NCBI GenBank assembly: GCA_022562915.1
Contig: JADFOJ010000004.1
Coordinates: forward strand, 1-64,000
DNA: 64,000 bases
Direction of reading: 5' to 3'
From: Planctomycetota bacterium
GTDB lineage: Bacteria > Planctomycetota > Phycisphaerae > Phycisphaerales > SM1A02
Shown piece after piece: positions 41,132 to 49,946 of this stretch; the stretch's first letter is position 1, and each line of letters begins with the position of its first letter. Under the pieces are notes generated by a model. That model was not told where the DNA came from, did not search any database, and was given only the letters and a program-made list of their open reading frames with translations. Made by a program: the position numbers and the translations under genes.

Positions 41132-43428
41132 GTGCCGGCAAGGACCGGCTCGCGCGCGGGGATCTCGATGGCGCTCTCGGCGAGGCGCATTTCCACCAGG
41201 GACAGGAGAAACGCCAGCGTCGATTCGGCGCCCTGGTTCTTGTTGACGTGATCGGGCTGGAGGCCGTCGTGGCACCCGCCCGTCACGGGGTCGTAGATCG
41301 GCACGCGCAGGTCGTTGCGGCCGATGAACCAGTCGAACGCCCGCTGCGCCTCGACCTTCCACCGCTGCTCGCCGGTCGTCCGAAACGCCTCCAGGCACGC
41401 CGAGACCGTCGCGTGGGCCTCGATCGGCTGTTGATCGAACCGGGCCCTGCGGCCTCCGCGGGGATGGAACCCGTCGTTGCCGATCGGCACGAAATGGCCC
41501 TTCTTGGAGCGCTGCATACCGGTGAGCCAGTCGAGCGTCTCCAGCCCGGCCTCCAGGAAGTCGTCGCGCCGCATCGATCGGCCTGCCAGGAGCATCGCGT
41601 GCGGAAGCTTGGCGTTGCTGTAGGTGAGCGTGGGCTCGAACCAGACCCAGTCCGCGGCGCGGTTGGTCCCAAGCAGCTTCAGCAGGCGCCCGGCGAGCTC
41701 TTCCTGGGCGTCCTCGGCGATGCGATCTCCGCTGAAGCGCGTGAGGTACTCGCGGATGCCGTGCAGTGTGAACGCCCAGGCCCGGGGGCTGGTGAAGTCC
41801 AGGGCCGGCGGCAGCGCCAGCTCGAAGAGCCTGCCGGCCCACTCCCGGATCCCCGGCTGCGGCCCCCGACCGACAAGGATGCCCAGTGACCGCAGCGTCC
41901 TGCCGTGGCTGTCCTCGGAACCGACCTCCTCCAGCCATCTACGGTCAAAGGACAGGAAGTTGCGGAAGCGGTGCTTGGCGGGGTTGTAGGCGTACTGGAG
42001 GAAGGACATGTAGCGCAACGCGAGCCGGCCGAGCTCACCGGCGGGCAGGGCCGACGACTCGCCGGCGAGCACCGTGAACGTGAGGGCCCTGGCGTTGTCG
42101 TCCGTCGCGTACCCTTCGTCATAGTTGGGCACACAGTGCACCGCATGTTGAATCATCCCGGTTCCGTCGGTCATCCGCCACAGGTGATCGAGCTTCAGCA
42201 CGGGAAGCTCCCCCGGCTGCTTGTCCATGGTCGTCGGCTCGGCGGCGGGCCGCGGCGTGTGCACGCGGGCGTCGCGAGCCTTCGCGAAGGACTCCAGGTA
42301 GCGGCGGGCGACCTTCGCCCACGTCGTCTCGCGGGCCTGCACGTATGCCCGCTTGCGGATCGCGTCGCGGCGCACGGGGTGGTCGAACAGATCGATGACC
42401 GACCGGCCGATCGCGTCGGGGTCGGCGACGGGTACGAGCACGCCGTGATCGTCGGCGAGCAACTCCCGGGCGTGCCGGTACGGCGTGGAGATGATCGCCT
42501 TGCCGGCACCGGCGGCGTACGCGAGCGTTCCGGAGACGGCCTGGGCCATGCCCAGGTACGGCGTCAGGTAGATGTCGGCGGCGCCGAGGAACTCGGTGAG
42601 CTCGGCGACCGACACGAAGCGGTTGTGGAAGATCACGTGGCTCTCCACGCCGCGCTCGCGGGCGAGCTGCTGAAGACCGAGGCGGTAGATCTCGCCCTGC
42701 TCGCGCTTCAGTGCGGGGTGCGTCGCCCCCAGAATGATGTAGACCGTGTCGGGGTGCCGGGCGACGATCGCGGGAAGTGCCTCGATGACGTGCTCGATGC
42801 CTTTGCCGGGGCCGAGCAGCCCGAAACTGAGCAGGACCTTGCGCCCCTCGACGCCGAACTTGTCCTTGTGAAAGCTCGGATCGACGAAGGGCACGTCGTG
42901 GATGCCGTGGGGGATGATCTCGATCTGGTCCGAGGCCACCCCGTACACCTCGCCCAGCAGCTCGGCGCTGAGACGGGTCATCACGACGAGCGTGTCGGAG
43001 AGCTCGATGAGCTCGGCCATGACCGCCCGCTGGCCTGCATCGGGATCGTCCAGGATCGTGTGCAGTGTCGTCACGATCGGCATGCGCAGTGCCCGAAGCA
43101 GCATCAGGACATGGCTCCCGGCCGTCCCGCCGTAGATGCCGAACTCGTGCTGCAGGCACACCACGTCGACGTTGTTGATGTTCAGGAAATCCGCCGCCCG
43201 CCGGTAGGACGCGGTCTCCTTCTCCTCGATCTCGAACCACACGCGGTCGGGATAGTCGTAGCCCTCCGGGAGGTCGTTGACGGGAACGATCAGGACGTCC
43301 GTCTGCGGGCGGAGGGCCGCAAGGGCGTCGGTGAGGTCGGTCGTGAACGTGGCAATTCCACACTGCCGCGGCAGTGAGGTGCCGACGAACGCTACCCGCC
43401 GCAGCGATGGGCGTTTTTTCATGGGCAT
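41095..43428 (-). CDS. GT4 glycosyltransferase fused to a large C-terminal glycosidase-like domain
   Basis: The product of about 777 residues is a fusion. Residues 1-390 form a GT4 enzyme: RVAFVGTSLPRQCGIATFTTDLTDAL, LLSFGLLGPGKGIEHVIEALP, and the donor-site region ADIYLTPYLGMAQAVSGTLAYAAGAGKAIISTPYRHARELL. Residues 430-777 form an alpha/alpha-barrel-like domain of glycosidase-related proteins (VPNYDEGYATDDNARALTF; FLSFDRRWLEEVGSEDSHGRTLRSLG; WVWFEPTLTYSNAKLPHAMLLAG; DHVNKNQGAESTLAFLLSL). A start at 43428 (ATG) is preferred. With the GH130 pair it suggests a mannose-containing oligosaccharide cycle. Confidence 0.88.
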   Translation of the reverse strand: MPMKKRPSLRRVAFVGTSLPRQCGIATFTTDLTDALAALRPQTDVLIVPVNDLPEGYDYPDRVWFEIEEKETASYRRAADFLNINNVDVVCLQHEFGIYGGTAGSHVLMLLRALRMPIVTTLHTILDDPDAGQRAVMAELIELSDTLVVMTRLSAELLGEVYGVASDQIEIIPHGIHDVPFVDPSFHKDKFGVEGRKVLLSFGLLGPGKGIEHVIEALPAIVARHPDTVYIILGATHPALKREQGEIYRLGLQQLARERGVESHVIFHNRFVSVAELTEFLGAADIYLTPYLGMAQAVSGTLAYAAGAGKAIISTPYRHARELLADDHGVLVPVADPDAIGRSVIDLFDHPVRRDAIRKRAYVQARETTWAKVARRYLESFAKARDARVHTPRPAAEPTTMDKQPGELPVLKLDHLWRMTDGTGMIQHAVHCVPNYDEGYATDDNARALTFTVLAGESSALPAGELGRLALRYMSFLQYAYNPAKHRFRNFLSFDRRWLEEVGSEDSHGRTLRSLGILVGRGPQPGIREWAGRLFELALPPALDFTSPRAWAFTLHGIREYLTRFSGDRIAEDAQEELAGRLLKLLGTNRAADWVWFEPTLTYSNAKLPHAMLLAGRSMRRDDFLEAGLETLDWLTGMQRSKKGHFVPIGNDGFHPRGGRRARFDQQPIEAHATVSACLEAFRTTGEQRWKVEAQRAFDWFIGRNDLRVPIYDPVTGGCHDGLQPDHVNKNQGAESTLAFLLSLVEMRLAESAIEIPAREPVLAGTQGAVTPAYTSS

Positions 43429-43540
43429 CTCAGATGAGGCCGGCTCCGGACGCGGGGCTCGGCCCCTGTGCCACTGCCGGTGGTTGAAACCCATTGTACC
43501 CTCTCCGTCGCAGGAACGCCGGGCAAGGTGTAGACTGTGT

Positions 43541-43936
43541 GTGAACACCGATCGTGCTCGAGGCTCGTCGATCATACGAACACACGCACTCATCGCCGCC
43601 GTCGGCGCCGCGGTCGGCTTGCTCGCGGTCTTCAGCATCTGGTTCGTGCCCGATGAGCCGTACCCGAGCTTCATCGTCGCGGGGGGAACCCTCAACGGCG
43701 TGGTCACGGGATTCCTGATCGCCGCGTTCGTCGATCGCGCGACCTCGGTGCCCCGGGCGCTGGTGACGGGTGCGGTGTGCGGGTTGGCGGCGTCGGTGAC
43801 GGTGTACCTCGCCAAGGGCGGTTGGATCAGCAACGACGCACCGTACGTCGTCCCGGCCGGCGTTGCGATCGGCTTGATCCTGGGCCCTGCCGTCCGTGCT
43901 CTGCATCCGAAACGCCCGCCCATGGCAACGGGGTGA
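43541..43936 (+). CDS. Small membrane protein of unknown function
   Basis: The product is 131 residues, starting at GTG 43541. It has four hydrophobic segments (THALIAAVGAAVGLLAVFSIWFVP; FIVAGGTLNGVVTGFLIAAFV; RALVTGAVCGLAASVTVYLA; YVVPAGVAIGLILGPAV). No family was recognised. The divergent glycosyltransferase start lies 113 bases away. The gene is bounded by GC-rich non-coding sequence on the right. Confidence 0.65.
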   Translation: MNTDRARGSSIIRTHALIAAVGAAVGLLAVFSIWFVPDEPYPSFIVAGGTLNGVVTGFLIAAFVDRATSVPRALVTGAVCGLAASVTVYLAKGGWISNDAPYVVPAGVAIGLILGPAVRALHPKRPPMATG

Positions 43937-44019
43937 TCCCCTGGGGCGAGGCCGGGGCGGGCCGGCCGGGGGAGCCGCCCGGAACTCGTCATCTTTCGCG
44001 AAGTACCCCGAAAAAGGCT

Positions 44020-44047
44020 TTGGATCACCCGGAGAATGGGGTAACAT
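44020..44047 (+). promoter_or_regulatory. Weak promoter candidate before the secreted paralogue pair
   Basis: TTGGAT (44020-44025), a 16-base spacer and TAACAT (44042-44047) precede the GGGAGGA Shine-Dalgarno of the gene at 44066. The fit is moderate and the leader would be very short. Confidence 0.3.
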
Positions 44048-44065
44048 TTTTCGGGAGGACAGGGT

Positions 44066-44911
44066 ATGTGGAGCTTCCAGAAGCCGGTCTGCGCGGTTGT
44101 TGTGTACCTGGCTCTGTGCCTGGCTTGGCCGGCCCAGGCCGGACCGGACTTCATCGAGGGCATGTGCAACGGCGAGGCGGGGTCCGACCCGTCGAGCGCC
44201 TGCCGCGTCTCCGGCGGTGGAGGTGGGCTCGTGATGTCGATCACCGGCAAGATCAACGGCGGGGGCGCCGGCCTCGGGGCGCCGGACTTCGAGGACATGT
44301 ACGTCATCCTCATTACGGACCCCGAGGGCTTCAGCGCGACCACGGTGGGGCCCGCCACGGGCTTCGACACCCAGCTGTGGCTGTTCCGCGCCGACGAGTT
44401 GGATCCCACCTCGGACGGCCTGGGCCTGCTCGCCAACGACGACAGCTCGGCGGCGGACGACGCGTCGATGATGGGGTCGATGTCCGATGACGGGACGGGT
44501 ATCGCCATCACGATGCCGGGGCTCTACTACCTGGCAGTCAGTGGCGGCGCAGGCCTGGGAGTCCCCGGAGACGGCAGGTTCCCCGTCGCGGGCGGGCTTC
44601 CCATCTTCGACCTGATATCGCCAACCGAAGTCTCAGGCCCGGACGGAGCGGGCGGCATGTCCGTGGTCGACGGCTGGGCTGGAAAAGGCGAACTCGGCAG
44701 CTACACCATCGCCATTGAGGGTGTGACCTTTCTCGAGCCGCTGTGCCCCTGGGACTGCGAGGCGACTGTCGACGGAGGCGTCGGGATCACCGACTTCCTG
44801 GCACTGCTCGGTACGTGGGCGGTTGTCGGCGCGTCGTGCGACTTTGACGGTGGCGGCGTCGGGATCACCGATTTCCTGGAACTGCTGGGCCACTGGGGTC
44901 CGTGTCCGTAG
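44066..44911 (+). CDS. Secreted protein with dockerin-like tail, paralogue of next gene
   Basis: The 281-residue product has a signal peptide (VVVYLALCLAWPAQAG) followed by GPDFIEGMC. A beta-rich domain (GFDTQLWLFRADELDPTSDGLGLLANDDSSAADDASMMGSMSDDGTG; GLYYLAVSGGAGLGVPGDGRFPVAGG) makes up the middle. It ends in two dockerin/EF-hand-like repeats (GGVGITDFLALLGTWA and GGGVGITDFLELLGHWG). A GGGAGGA motif precedes the ATG. The next gene encodes the same central domain with a different C-terminal tail. Confidence 0.85.
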   Translation: MWSFQKPVCAVVVYLALCLAWPAQAGPDFIEGMCNGEAGSDPSSACRVSGGGGGLVMSITGKINGGGAGLGAPDFEDMYVILITDPEGFSATTVGPATGFDTQLWLFRADELDPTSDGLGLLANDDSSAADDASMMGSMSDDGTGIAITMPGLYYLAVSGGAGLGVPGDGRFPVAGGLPIFDLISPTEVSGPDGAGGMSVVDGWAGKGELGSYTIAIEGVTFLEPLCPWDCEATVDGGVGITDFLALLGTWAVVGASCDFDGGGVGITDFLELLGHWGPCP

Positions 44912-44937
44912 AACGAAGTACCTGAGGAGGTCAAGAC

Positions 44938-45648
44938 GTGAGGATTGTGAAAGAAGCGATCTGTGTGGGTGCCCTGCTCGTTGCCGTAACGCCGGTGGAC
45001 GCCGGGCCTGACTTCATCGAGGGCATGTGTAGCGGCGGCAGCGCAGGGTCGTTCCCGGGAACCGCGTGCGGCGTCACCGGCGTCGGGAATCTGTCCACGA
45101 TCACCGGCGGCACCTCCATGCCGTTCGGGCCGGGACTGCTGGACCTGGAGGACATGTACATCATCCGCATCACCGACGCGAGCATCTTCAGCGCCAGCAC
45201 ACTGGACGCCCTCACGACCTTCGACACGCAGTTGTGGCTGTTCCGCGTCGATGAGTTTGATCCCCTGCTGGACGGCGTGGGCCTGCTCGCCAACAACGAC
45301 ATCTCGGCAATGGAAACCGCGTCGATGCTGGGGCCGATGTCGACGGACGGGACGGTCGTCATCACGGAAGGGATCTACTACCTGGCGATCAGCGGCGGCG
45401 CCGGCGCGGGCTTCCCCGGACGATTTCCCGTCGCGGCCGGCGCTGCGATGTTCGACTTCATGACGCCGACCGATATCGTCGGTCCGTTGGACCCGTTTGC
45501 GATTATCGACGACTGGTCCGGAGACGGGGCGGTCGGCACCTATGTCATCCACTTCGAGGGCGTCAGCTTCATCCCGGCACCCGGGGCGTTCTGGGTGCTT
45601 GCCCTGCTCGCGGTAAACACTCGTCGGCGACGCCGGGCTACGCCGTAG
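44938..45648 (+). CDS. Secreted protein with PEP-CTERM-like sorting tail, paralogue of previous gene
   Basis: The 236-residue protein starts at GTG. It shares GPDFIEGMC, FDTQLWLFRVDEFDPLLDGVGLLANND and GAGFPGRFPVAAG with the preceding gene, so the two arose by duplication. Instead of dockerin-like repeats it ends in FIPAPGAFWVLALLAVNTRRRRR, which is a PAPG, hydrophobic helix, arginine cluster arrangement of the PEP-CTERM type that targets proteins to the cell envelope. It overlaps the convergent kinase gene by 11 bases. Confidence 0.85.
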   Translation: MRIVKEAICVGALLVAVTPVDAGPDFIEGMCSGGSAGSFPGTACGVTGVGNLSTITGGTSMPFGPGLLDLEDMYIIRITDASIFSASTLDALTTFDTQLWLFRVDEFDPLLDGVGLLANNDISAMETASMLGPMSTDGTVVITEGIYYLAISGGAGAGFPGRFPVAAGAAMFDFMTPTDIVGPLDPFAIIDDWSGDGAVGTYVIHFEGVSFIPAPGAFWVLALLAVNTRRRRRATP

Positions 45649-48427
45649 CGGCCGCCTGGAGAGTGCGATACCGTTGGGCCTCGTCTGATCGACCGAGCCG
45701 CTCGCACACGTCGATGAGTTGCTGCAGGGCCCGCTTGGTTCTCTCGTCCGCTGACCCGTACTCGGCGTCGAGCACCGGGTAGCTCCTAACGAGGACCGTC
45801 TCTGCCTCATCGAGACGATCGAGTTGCAGCAGGCACTCGCCCAGAAGGCTCCCCGTGTGCGCGGTCCGACCATCCTGGTCGGTGAACCTGGCGCGGCGGA
45901 TCGCAAGGGCCTCGCGCAACAGCGGCTCCGCCTGGGCCGGTGCGCTGCGCTGTAGATGAAGACCGCCCAGCTCATGAAGGCTGATCGCCAGCCTTCGGTC
46001 GTCGGGCTCCAACACCTCGCGCTTCATCGCCACGGCCGATTCCAGCAGCGTCCGTGCCTCGTCCAGCTCCCCCTTCTTCAAGAGGCACTTGGCGAGGTTG
46101 CTCATGGCGCCGGCCAGCGCCGGGCTCGGAGCATCGGGCTGCAGGCTGTCGACGACCTCCCTGAAGTACCCTTCCGCCTCGTCGAGCTTGCCCTGCTCGC
46201 GCAGACAGGTCGCGAGGTTGTTCTGGATGTAGACCCAGCTTATCCCTGACCCCCACATAGTGAGACCGTCGCGGTGGTCCTCCGGCAGGAGTTCGCGGAT
46301 GTGCAGCGCCTCGCGAAAGAACCGTTCCGCTTCCTCGCGTTTGTCCATCCGGTCCAGGCACCCGGCCAGATGGTTCGTCGTTTCCGCCACGGCGAGCTGG
46401 GCGTCCGGATCGTCCTGCGCGCGCTTGACCAGTTCCTGCCGGATCGCCAGCGCGCGCCGGTAAAGCTCCGCCGCCTGCTCGTACTGCATCAAGTCCCACT
46501 TCACCGCAGCCAGCTCGTGGACGCTTTGCGCGAGCTCCGCCGGGGGTGCGCCCATCGCCTCCCGAAGGCGCATCGCCCGCTCGAGGTGCGGCTCTCCCTT
46601 GTCGGGCCAGCCGAGCTTCTTGTAGGTCCATCCCAGCGTCGCATGAAGCGACGCCTTGATCTCGGGCCGGTCATCGAACCTCGTCTCCAGGTCCGCCGCG
46701 GCATCGTCGAGCACGTCGACCACCTTCACGCCGGGGCCCTTGTTCGACCACGGGTTCGCCGCGGCGAGCATGTCCTGAAGAAAGACGTTCATCTCCCTCG
46801 CCTTGTCAGCCGCGATCTCAGCCCGTTCGCGCAGCATGCCCTCACGGAGGCCCCACACGGTCGCCACCGTCAGCAGCACGGCGAGCACGGCGCTTGCCGC
46901 GGCCCCCACGCGAATGATGTTGCGGCGCCGGCGAGCCCGTCGTCGCTGCGGCAGTGTCTCGAGCTTCTTGGCAAGCCCCTGGGCGCTGCCCAACCGCTGC
47001 TGCTCGTCGCCCTCGACACAGGCGGCGATGTCCTCACGCAGCAGGGGATAGCGCACGTCGCGCTCCCACCCCTGCGCGAGCGGTCGATCGAGGTCGCCGA
47101 CGACCATCTGGTACAGGAGCACTCCGAGCGCGTAGACGTCACCGAGCACCGTAAAGGGCTTGCCGGCAAGAAGCTCCGGGGGCGCGTACATGCGGGTTCC
47201 GGTCGTGATGTCGTCATCGATCCCGTCCGTGAACCCCGCGACCGTAATATTGCCCTGGGCCAGCCGGCCCTTGTCCGTGAGGGTGCCGATGCCGAAGTCC
47301 GAGAGCCGCGGCCGGGCCACCCCGTCCTCATCCTTGTAGATCAGGATATTGGCGGGCTTGATGTCCTTGTGCAGGATGCCGACCGAATGCGCCGCCGCCG
47401 CCGCCCGCGCCGTTCGAGCGACCAGCTCGACGCGCGCCTCCAGCGGAACCTCGGCGATGCCGTTCAGCGTCTCGGCCCACTCCTGGAGGCTGCCGCAGGT
47501 GGTGAACTCGCTCTCCAGAAAGAACGGAGGCTCGTCCAACTGCACCTCGTAGAGCCGCGCGATGTCCGGTCGTTCGCCGAGAGCCTCCCGCAGGACGCGG
47601 AACAGTGTCATCTCCCGCTTGAGTGAGCGCAGGCGATCCACGTCGTAGCAGAACTTGAAGACCCGCCGGGTCCTTGTCCGCTTGTGGCCGGCCAGCCAGA
47701 CCTCACCGAAACCTCCCTCGCCGAGCTTTCGCTCCAGGACCCAGCCCTTGCGGCCGGGAACCGGCAGGCTGGAGGCAGGCCGCCACCCGAGCGTCTCCTC
47801 CTCCTCGGCCGCCACGGACCGCCGCGCCTTTTGACCGTCGGGGGGAACACTCAGCGGCGCGATGCCGACGGCCCCGACCTCGAAGATCTCCATCGCGTCG
47901 TCGGCACCCTGGAAGAGATAGCGGCCGTGCGCCATCCACTCGAACGGACGCCCGTCGCCCTCGTGGCGAACGTACTGCCGGGCGTTGTCAAAGGCCGCCC
48001 GGGTCATCAGGATCTGGCCGGGCAAGCCCAGGCCCATCACTCGCGCGGCGATGTCCACCGCCAACCCGGACACCTTCGGCAGCCCGGTCGTTTCGAGCTC
48101 GAGCTCCGATACCTCGCCCAGGTGAATGCCAATCCGCACCTGGATCGGGTCGGCCCCCCACGGCTCGGACCAGATCGCGTGCTGGAACCGCAGGGCCACC
48201 ATGACGGCCTCGCGTGTCGTGGTGAACCGTGCCAGGAAGCCGTCGCCGGTGTCCTTGAGAATCTCCGCGCTCTCCGCGGCGCCCATCACCTCGCGAAACA
48301 GCTCGTCGTGCCGACCGATCAGCCGGGCACCCTCGGCATCACCGAGCCGGGTCTTGAGGTCCACCGACCGCACGATGTCGGTGAACAACAGAACCATCAG
48401 GCGCGAGGGCGCGACCTTACCGCTCAC
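45638..48427 (-). CDS. Nucleotide cyclase-Ser/Thr kinase-TPR signalling protein
   Basis: The 929-residue protein is made of three modules. Residues 10-150 form a class III cyclase homology domain (VLLFTDIVRSVDLKTRLGD; LKDTGDGFLARF; RIGIHLGEVS). Residues 230-490 form a kinase with GEGGFGEVWLA, HKDIKPANIL and SDFGIGTL, and a single TM segment (VGAAASAVLAVLLTVATVWGL) follows. Residues 560-925 are TPR repeats (LGWTYKKLGWPDKGEPHLERAM and similar). It should perceive an outside signal through the TPR part. The start is GTG at 48427 with GGAG seven bases upstream. It is divergent from a GAF-SpoIIE phosphatase. Confidence 0.9.
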   Translation of the reverse strand: MSGKVAPSRLMVLLFTDIVRSVDLKTRLGDAEGARLIGRHDELFREVMGAAESAEILKDTGDGFLARFTTTREAVMVALRFQHAIWSEPWGADPIQVRIGIHLGEVSELELETTGLPKVSGLAVDIAARVMGLGLPGQILMTRAAFDNARQYVRHEGDGRPFEWMAHGRYLFQGADDAMEIFEVGAVGIAPLSVPPDGQKARRSVAAEEEETLGWRPASSLPVPGRKGWVLERKLGEGGFGEVWLAGHKRTRTRRVFKFCYDVDRLRSLKREMTLFRVLREALGERPDIARLYEVQLDEPPFFLESEFTTCGSLQEWAETLNGIAEVPLEARVELVARTARAAAAAHSVGILHKDIKPANILIYKDEDGVARPRLSDFGIGTLTDKGRLAQGNITVAGFTDGIDDDITTGTRMYAPPELLAGKPFTVLGDVYALGVLLYQMVVGDLDRPLAQGWERDVRYPLLREDIAACVEGDEQQRLGSAQGLAKKLETLPQRRRARRRRNIIRVGAAASAVLAVLLTVATVWGLREGMLRERAEIAADKAREMNVFLQDMLAAANPWSNKGPGVKVVDVLDDAAADLETRFDDRPEIKASLHATLGWTYKKLGWPDKGEPHLERAMRLREAMGAPPAELAQSVHELAAVKWDLMQYEQAAELYRRALAIRQELVKRAQDDPDAQLAVAETTNHLAGCLDRMDKREEAERFFREALHIRELLPEDHRDGLTMWGSGISWVYIQNNLATCLREQGKLDEAEGYFREVVDSLQPDAPSPALAGAMSNLAKCLLKKGELDEARTLLESAVAMKREVLEPDDRRLAISLHELGGLHLQRSAPAQAEPLLREALAIRRARFTDQDGRTAHTGSLLGECLLQLDRLDEAETVLVRSYPVLDAEYGSADERTKRALQQLIDVCERLGRSDEAQRYRTLQAAATA

Positions 48428-48536
48428 AGTGACACTCCAACCACGTTCGAGAATCCCACCAGGCCCACCACCGGTCAAGCTTACCCGCACGCGACCGCTC
48501 GAACCACCGTCGCCCGTGGTGTAGGATCACCACTCG

Positions 48537-49862
48537 ATGCCCGATCCCGGCGGCGAGCTTCATGACGACGTGCTGCGGCGAATGCTCGAGGTCGCCCGGC
48601 ACTTGAGCGGCTCGGCGGACCTCCGGCAGATCCTTTCGGTCATCATCAATGCCATGCGGGACACGCTGGCCGCGGAACGGGCAACGGTCTTCGAGTACGA
48701 CGAGGCCCGGGGGCAGCTCGTGGCCACGGTGGCCCACGGCCTCGATCCGGCAGCCCTCTCCGGCCTCCAGGAGATCCGGATCCCCGCCGACCGCGGGCTG
48801 GCCGGACAATGCGCTCAACAGCGATCGATCATCAATGTGCCCGACGCCTATGCCGACGACCGCTTCGACCGGTCCATCGATGCCCGCACCGGCTACCGCA
48901 CCCGATCGATCCTGACCGTGCCGCTGCTCGACGACGATCAATCGTTGATCGGCGTCACGCAGGTGCTCAACAAGTTCGGGGGTCCCTTCGATGACCGCGA
49001 CGAAGAAATCGCGCTCGGCCTCGGATCGCTCGCGGCGGTGGCCATCAGGCGCGGCCGGCTGCTCGAAGATCGGCTCGTGCGCGAAAAGCTCCAGCGCGAT
49101 CTGCAACTGGCCCGCCAGATCCAGCAGAGCACCTTCCCGAAGCAGCTGCCCCGGCTCGACGGGTTCGGGCTGGCCGCCTGGAGCGAGCCTGCGGAAGAGA
49201 CCGGGGGCGACGTCTTTGACGTGATCGGATTTCGGGCCGGGCGCGCGATCGCGGGCGGCGACGAGGCGGACCGTGCCCTGCTGCTCCTCGCCGACGCCAC
49301 CGGGCACGGCGTCGGACCCGCCCTGGCCGTAACCCAGTTGCGCGCGATGCTGCGCATGGCAGCGCGGATCGGCGCCGACCTGCCCACGGTCGCCAGGCAC
49401 ATCAACCACCAGCTGTGCGACGACCTTCCCACCGGCAGGTTCATCACCGCCTGGATGGGCGAGCTGAACGTCGCGGATCTCTCGCTGCAGAGCTTCAGCG
49501 CCGGCCAGGGACCTCTACTGCAGTTCGACGCCGCCCGGGATGCGTTCGAGCAGTTGCACGGGGATACTCTGCCCTTCGGCGTGGAGCGCGATCTCGACAT
49601 CACCATGGCACCACCCATTCACCTCGGCGAAGGCGACATCTTCGCCGTGGTCTCCGACGGGATATTCGAAGCCACCGACGATCGTGGCCGGGAGTTCTCG
49701 GCAGGCCGGGCCATGGACGTCATTCACGCCCATCGCGGCGAGTCAGCCCAGGCCATTCTCGACGGGCTCAAAGGGGCGGTGGCCGCGTTCTCCGGCGACA
49801 CCGCGGCGGCCGACGATCGCACCGCGATCATCATCAAGCGGGAGGCCCCGCCGATCTCCTGA
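48537..49862 (+). CDS. GAF-domain SpoIIE-type protein phosphatase
   Basis: The 441-residue protein has a GAF sensor (residues 25-175, with AERATVFEYDEARGQLVATVAHGL and SILTVPLLDDDQSLIGVTQVLNKFGGPFDDRDEEIALGLGSLAAVAI), a coiled segment RDLQLARQIQQSTFPKQLP, and a PP2C/SpoIIE phosphatase (about 195-435) with EETGGDVFDVIG, LLLLADATGHGVGPALAVTQLRAM, GDIFAVVSDGIFEATD and AADDRTAIIIKRE. Such enzymes dephosphorylate anti-sigma-factor antagonists in partner-switching networks. No antagonist gene is next to it. The divergent cyclase-kinase suggests a paired signalling unit. Confidence 0.92.
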   Translation: MPDPGGELHDDVLRRMLEVARHLSGSADLRQILSVIINAMRDTLAAERATVFEYDEARGQLVATVAHGLDPAALSGLQEIRIPADRGLAGQCAQQRSIINVPDAYADDRFDRSIDARTGYRTRSILTVPLLDDDQSLIGVTQVLNKFGGPFDDRDEEIALGLGSLAAVAIRRGRLLEDRLVREKLQRDLQLARQIQQSTFPKQLPRLDGFGLAAWSEPAEETGGDVFDVIGFRAGRAIAGGDEADRALLLLADATGHGVGPALAVTQLRAMLRMAARIGADLPTVARHINHQLCDDLPTGRFITAWMGELNVADLSLQSFSAGQGPLLQFDAARDAFEQLHGDTLPFGVERDLDITMAPPIHLGEGDIFAVVSDGIFEATDDRGREFSAGRAMDVIHAHRGESAQAILDGLKGAVAAFSGDTAAADDRTAIIIKREAPPIS

Positions 49863-49946
49863 GGGTGTATGGTGTGGTCGTTCGTTGGTGCCGGGAGGAC
49901 CGTGTCGTGGGCCGGGCTCGTGCCGGCAGACAACAAGGGATCGGCC

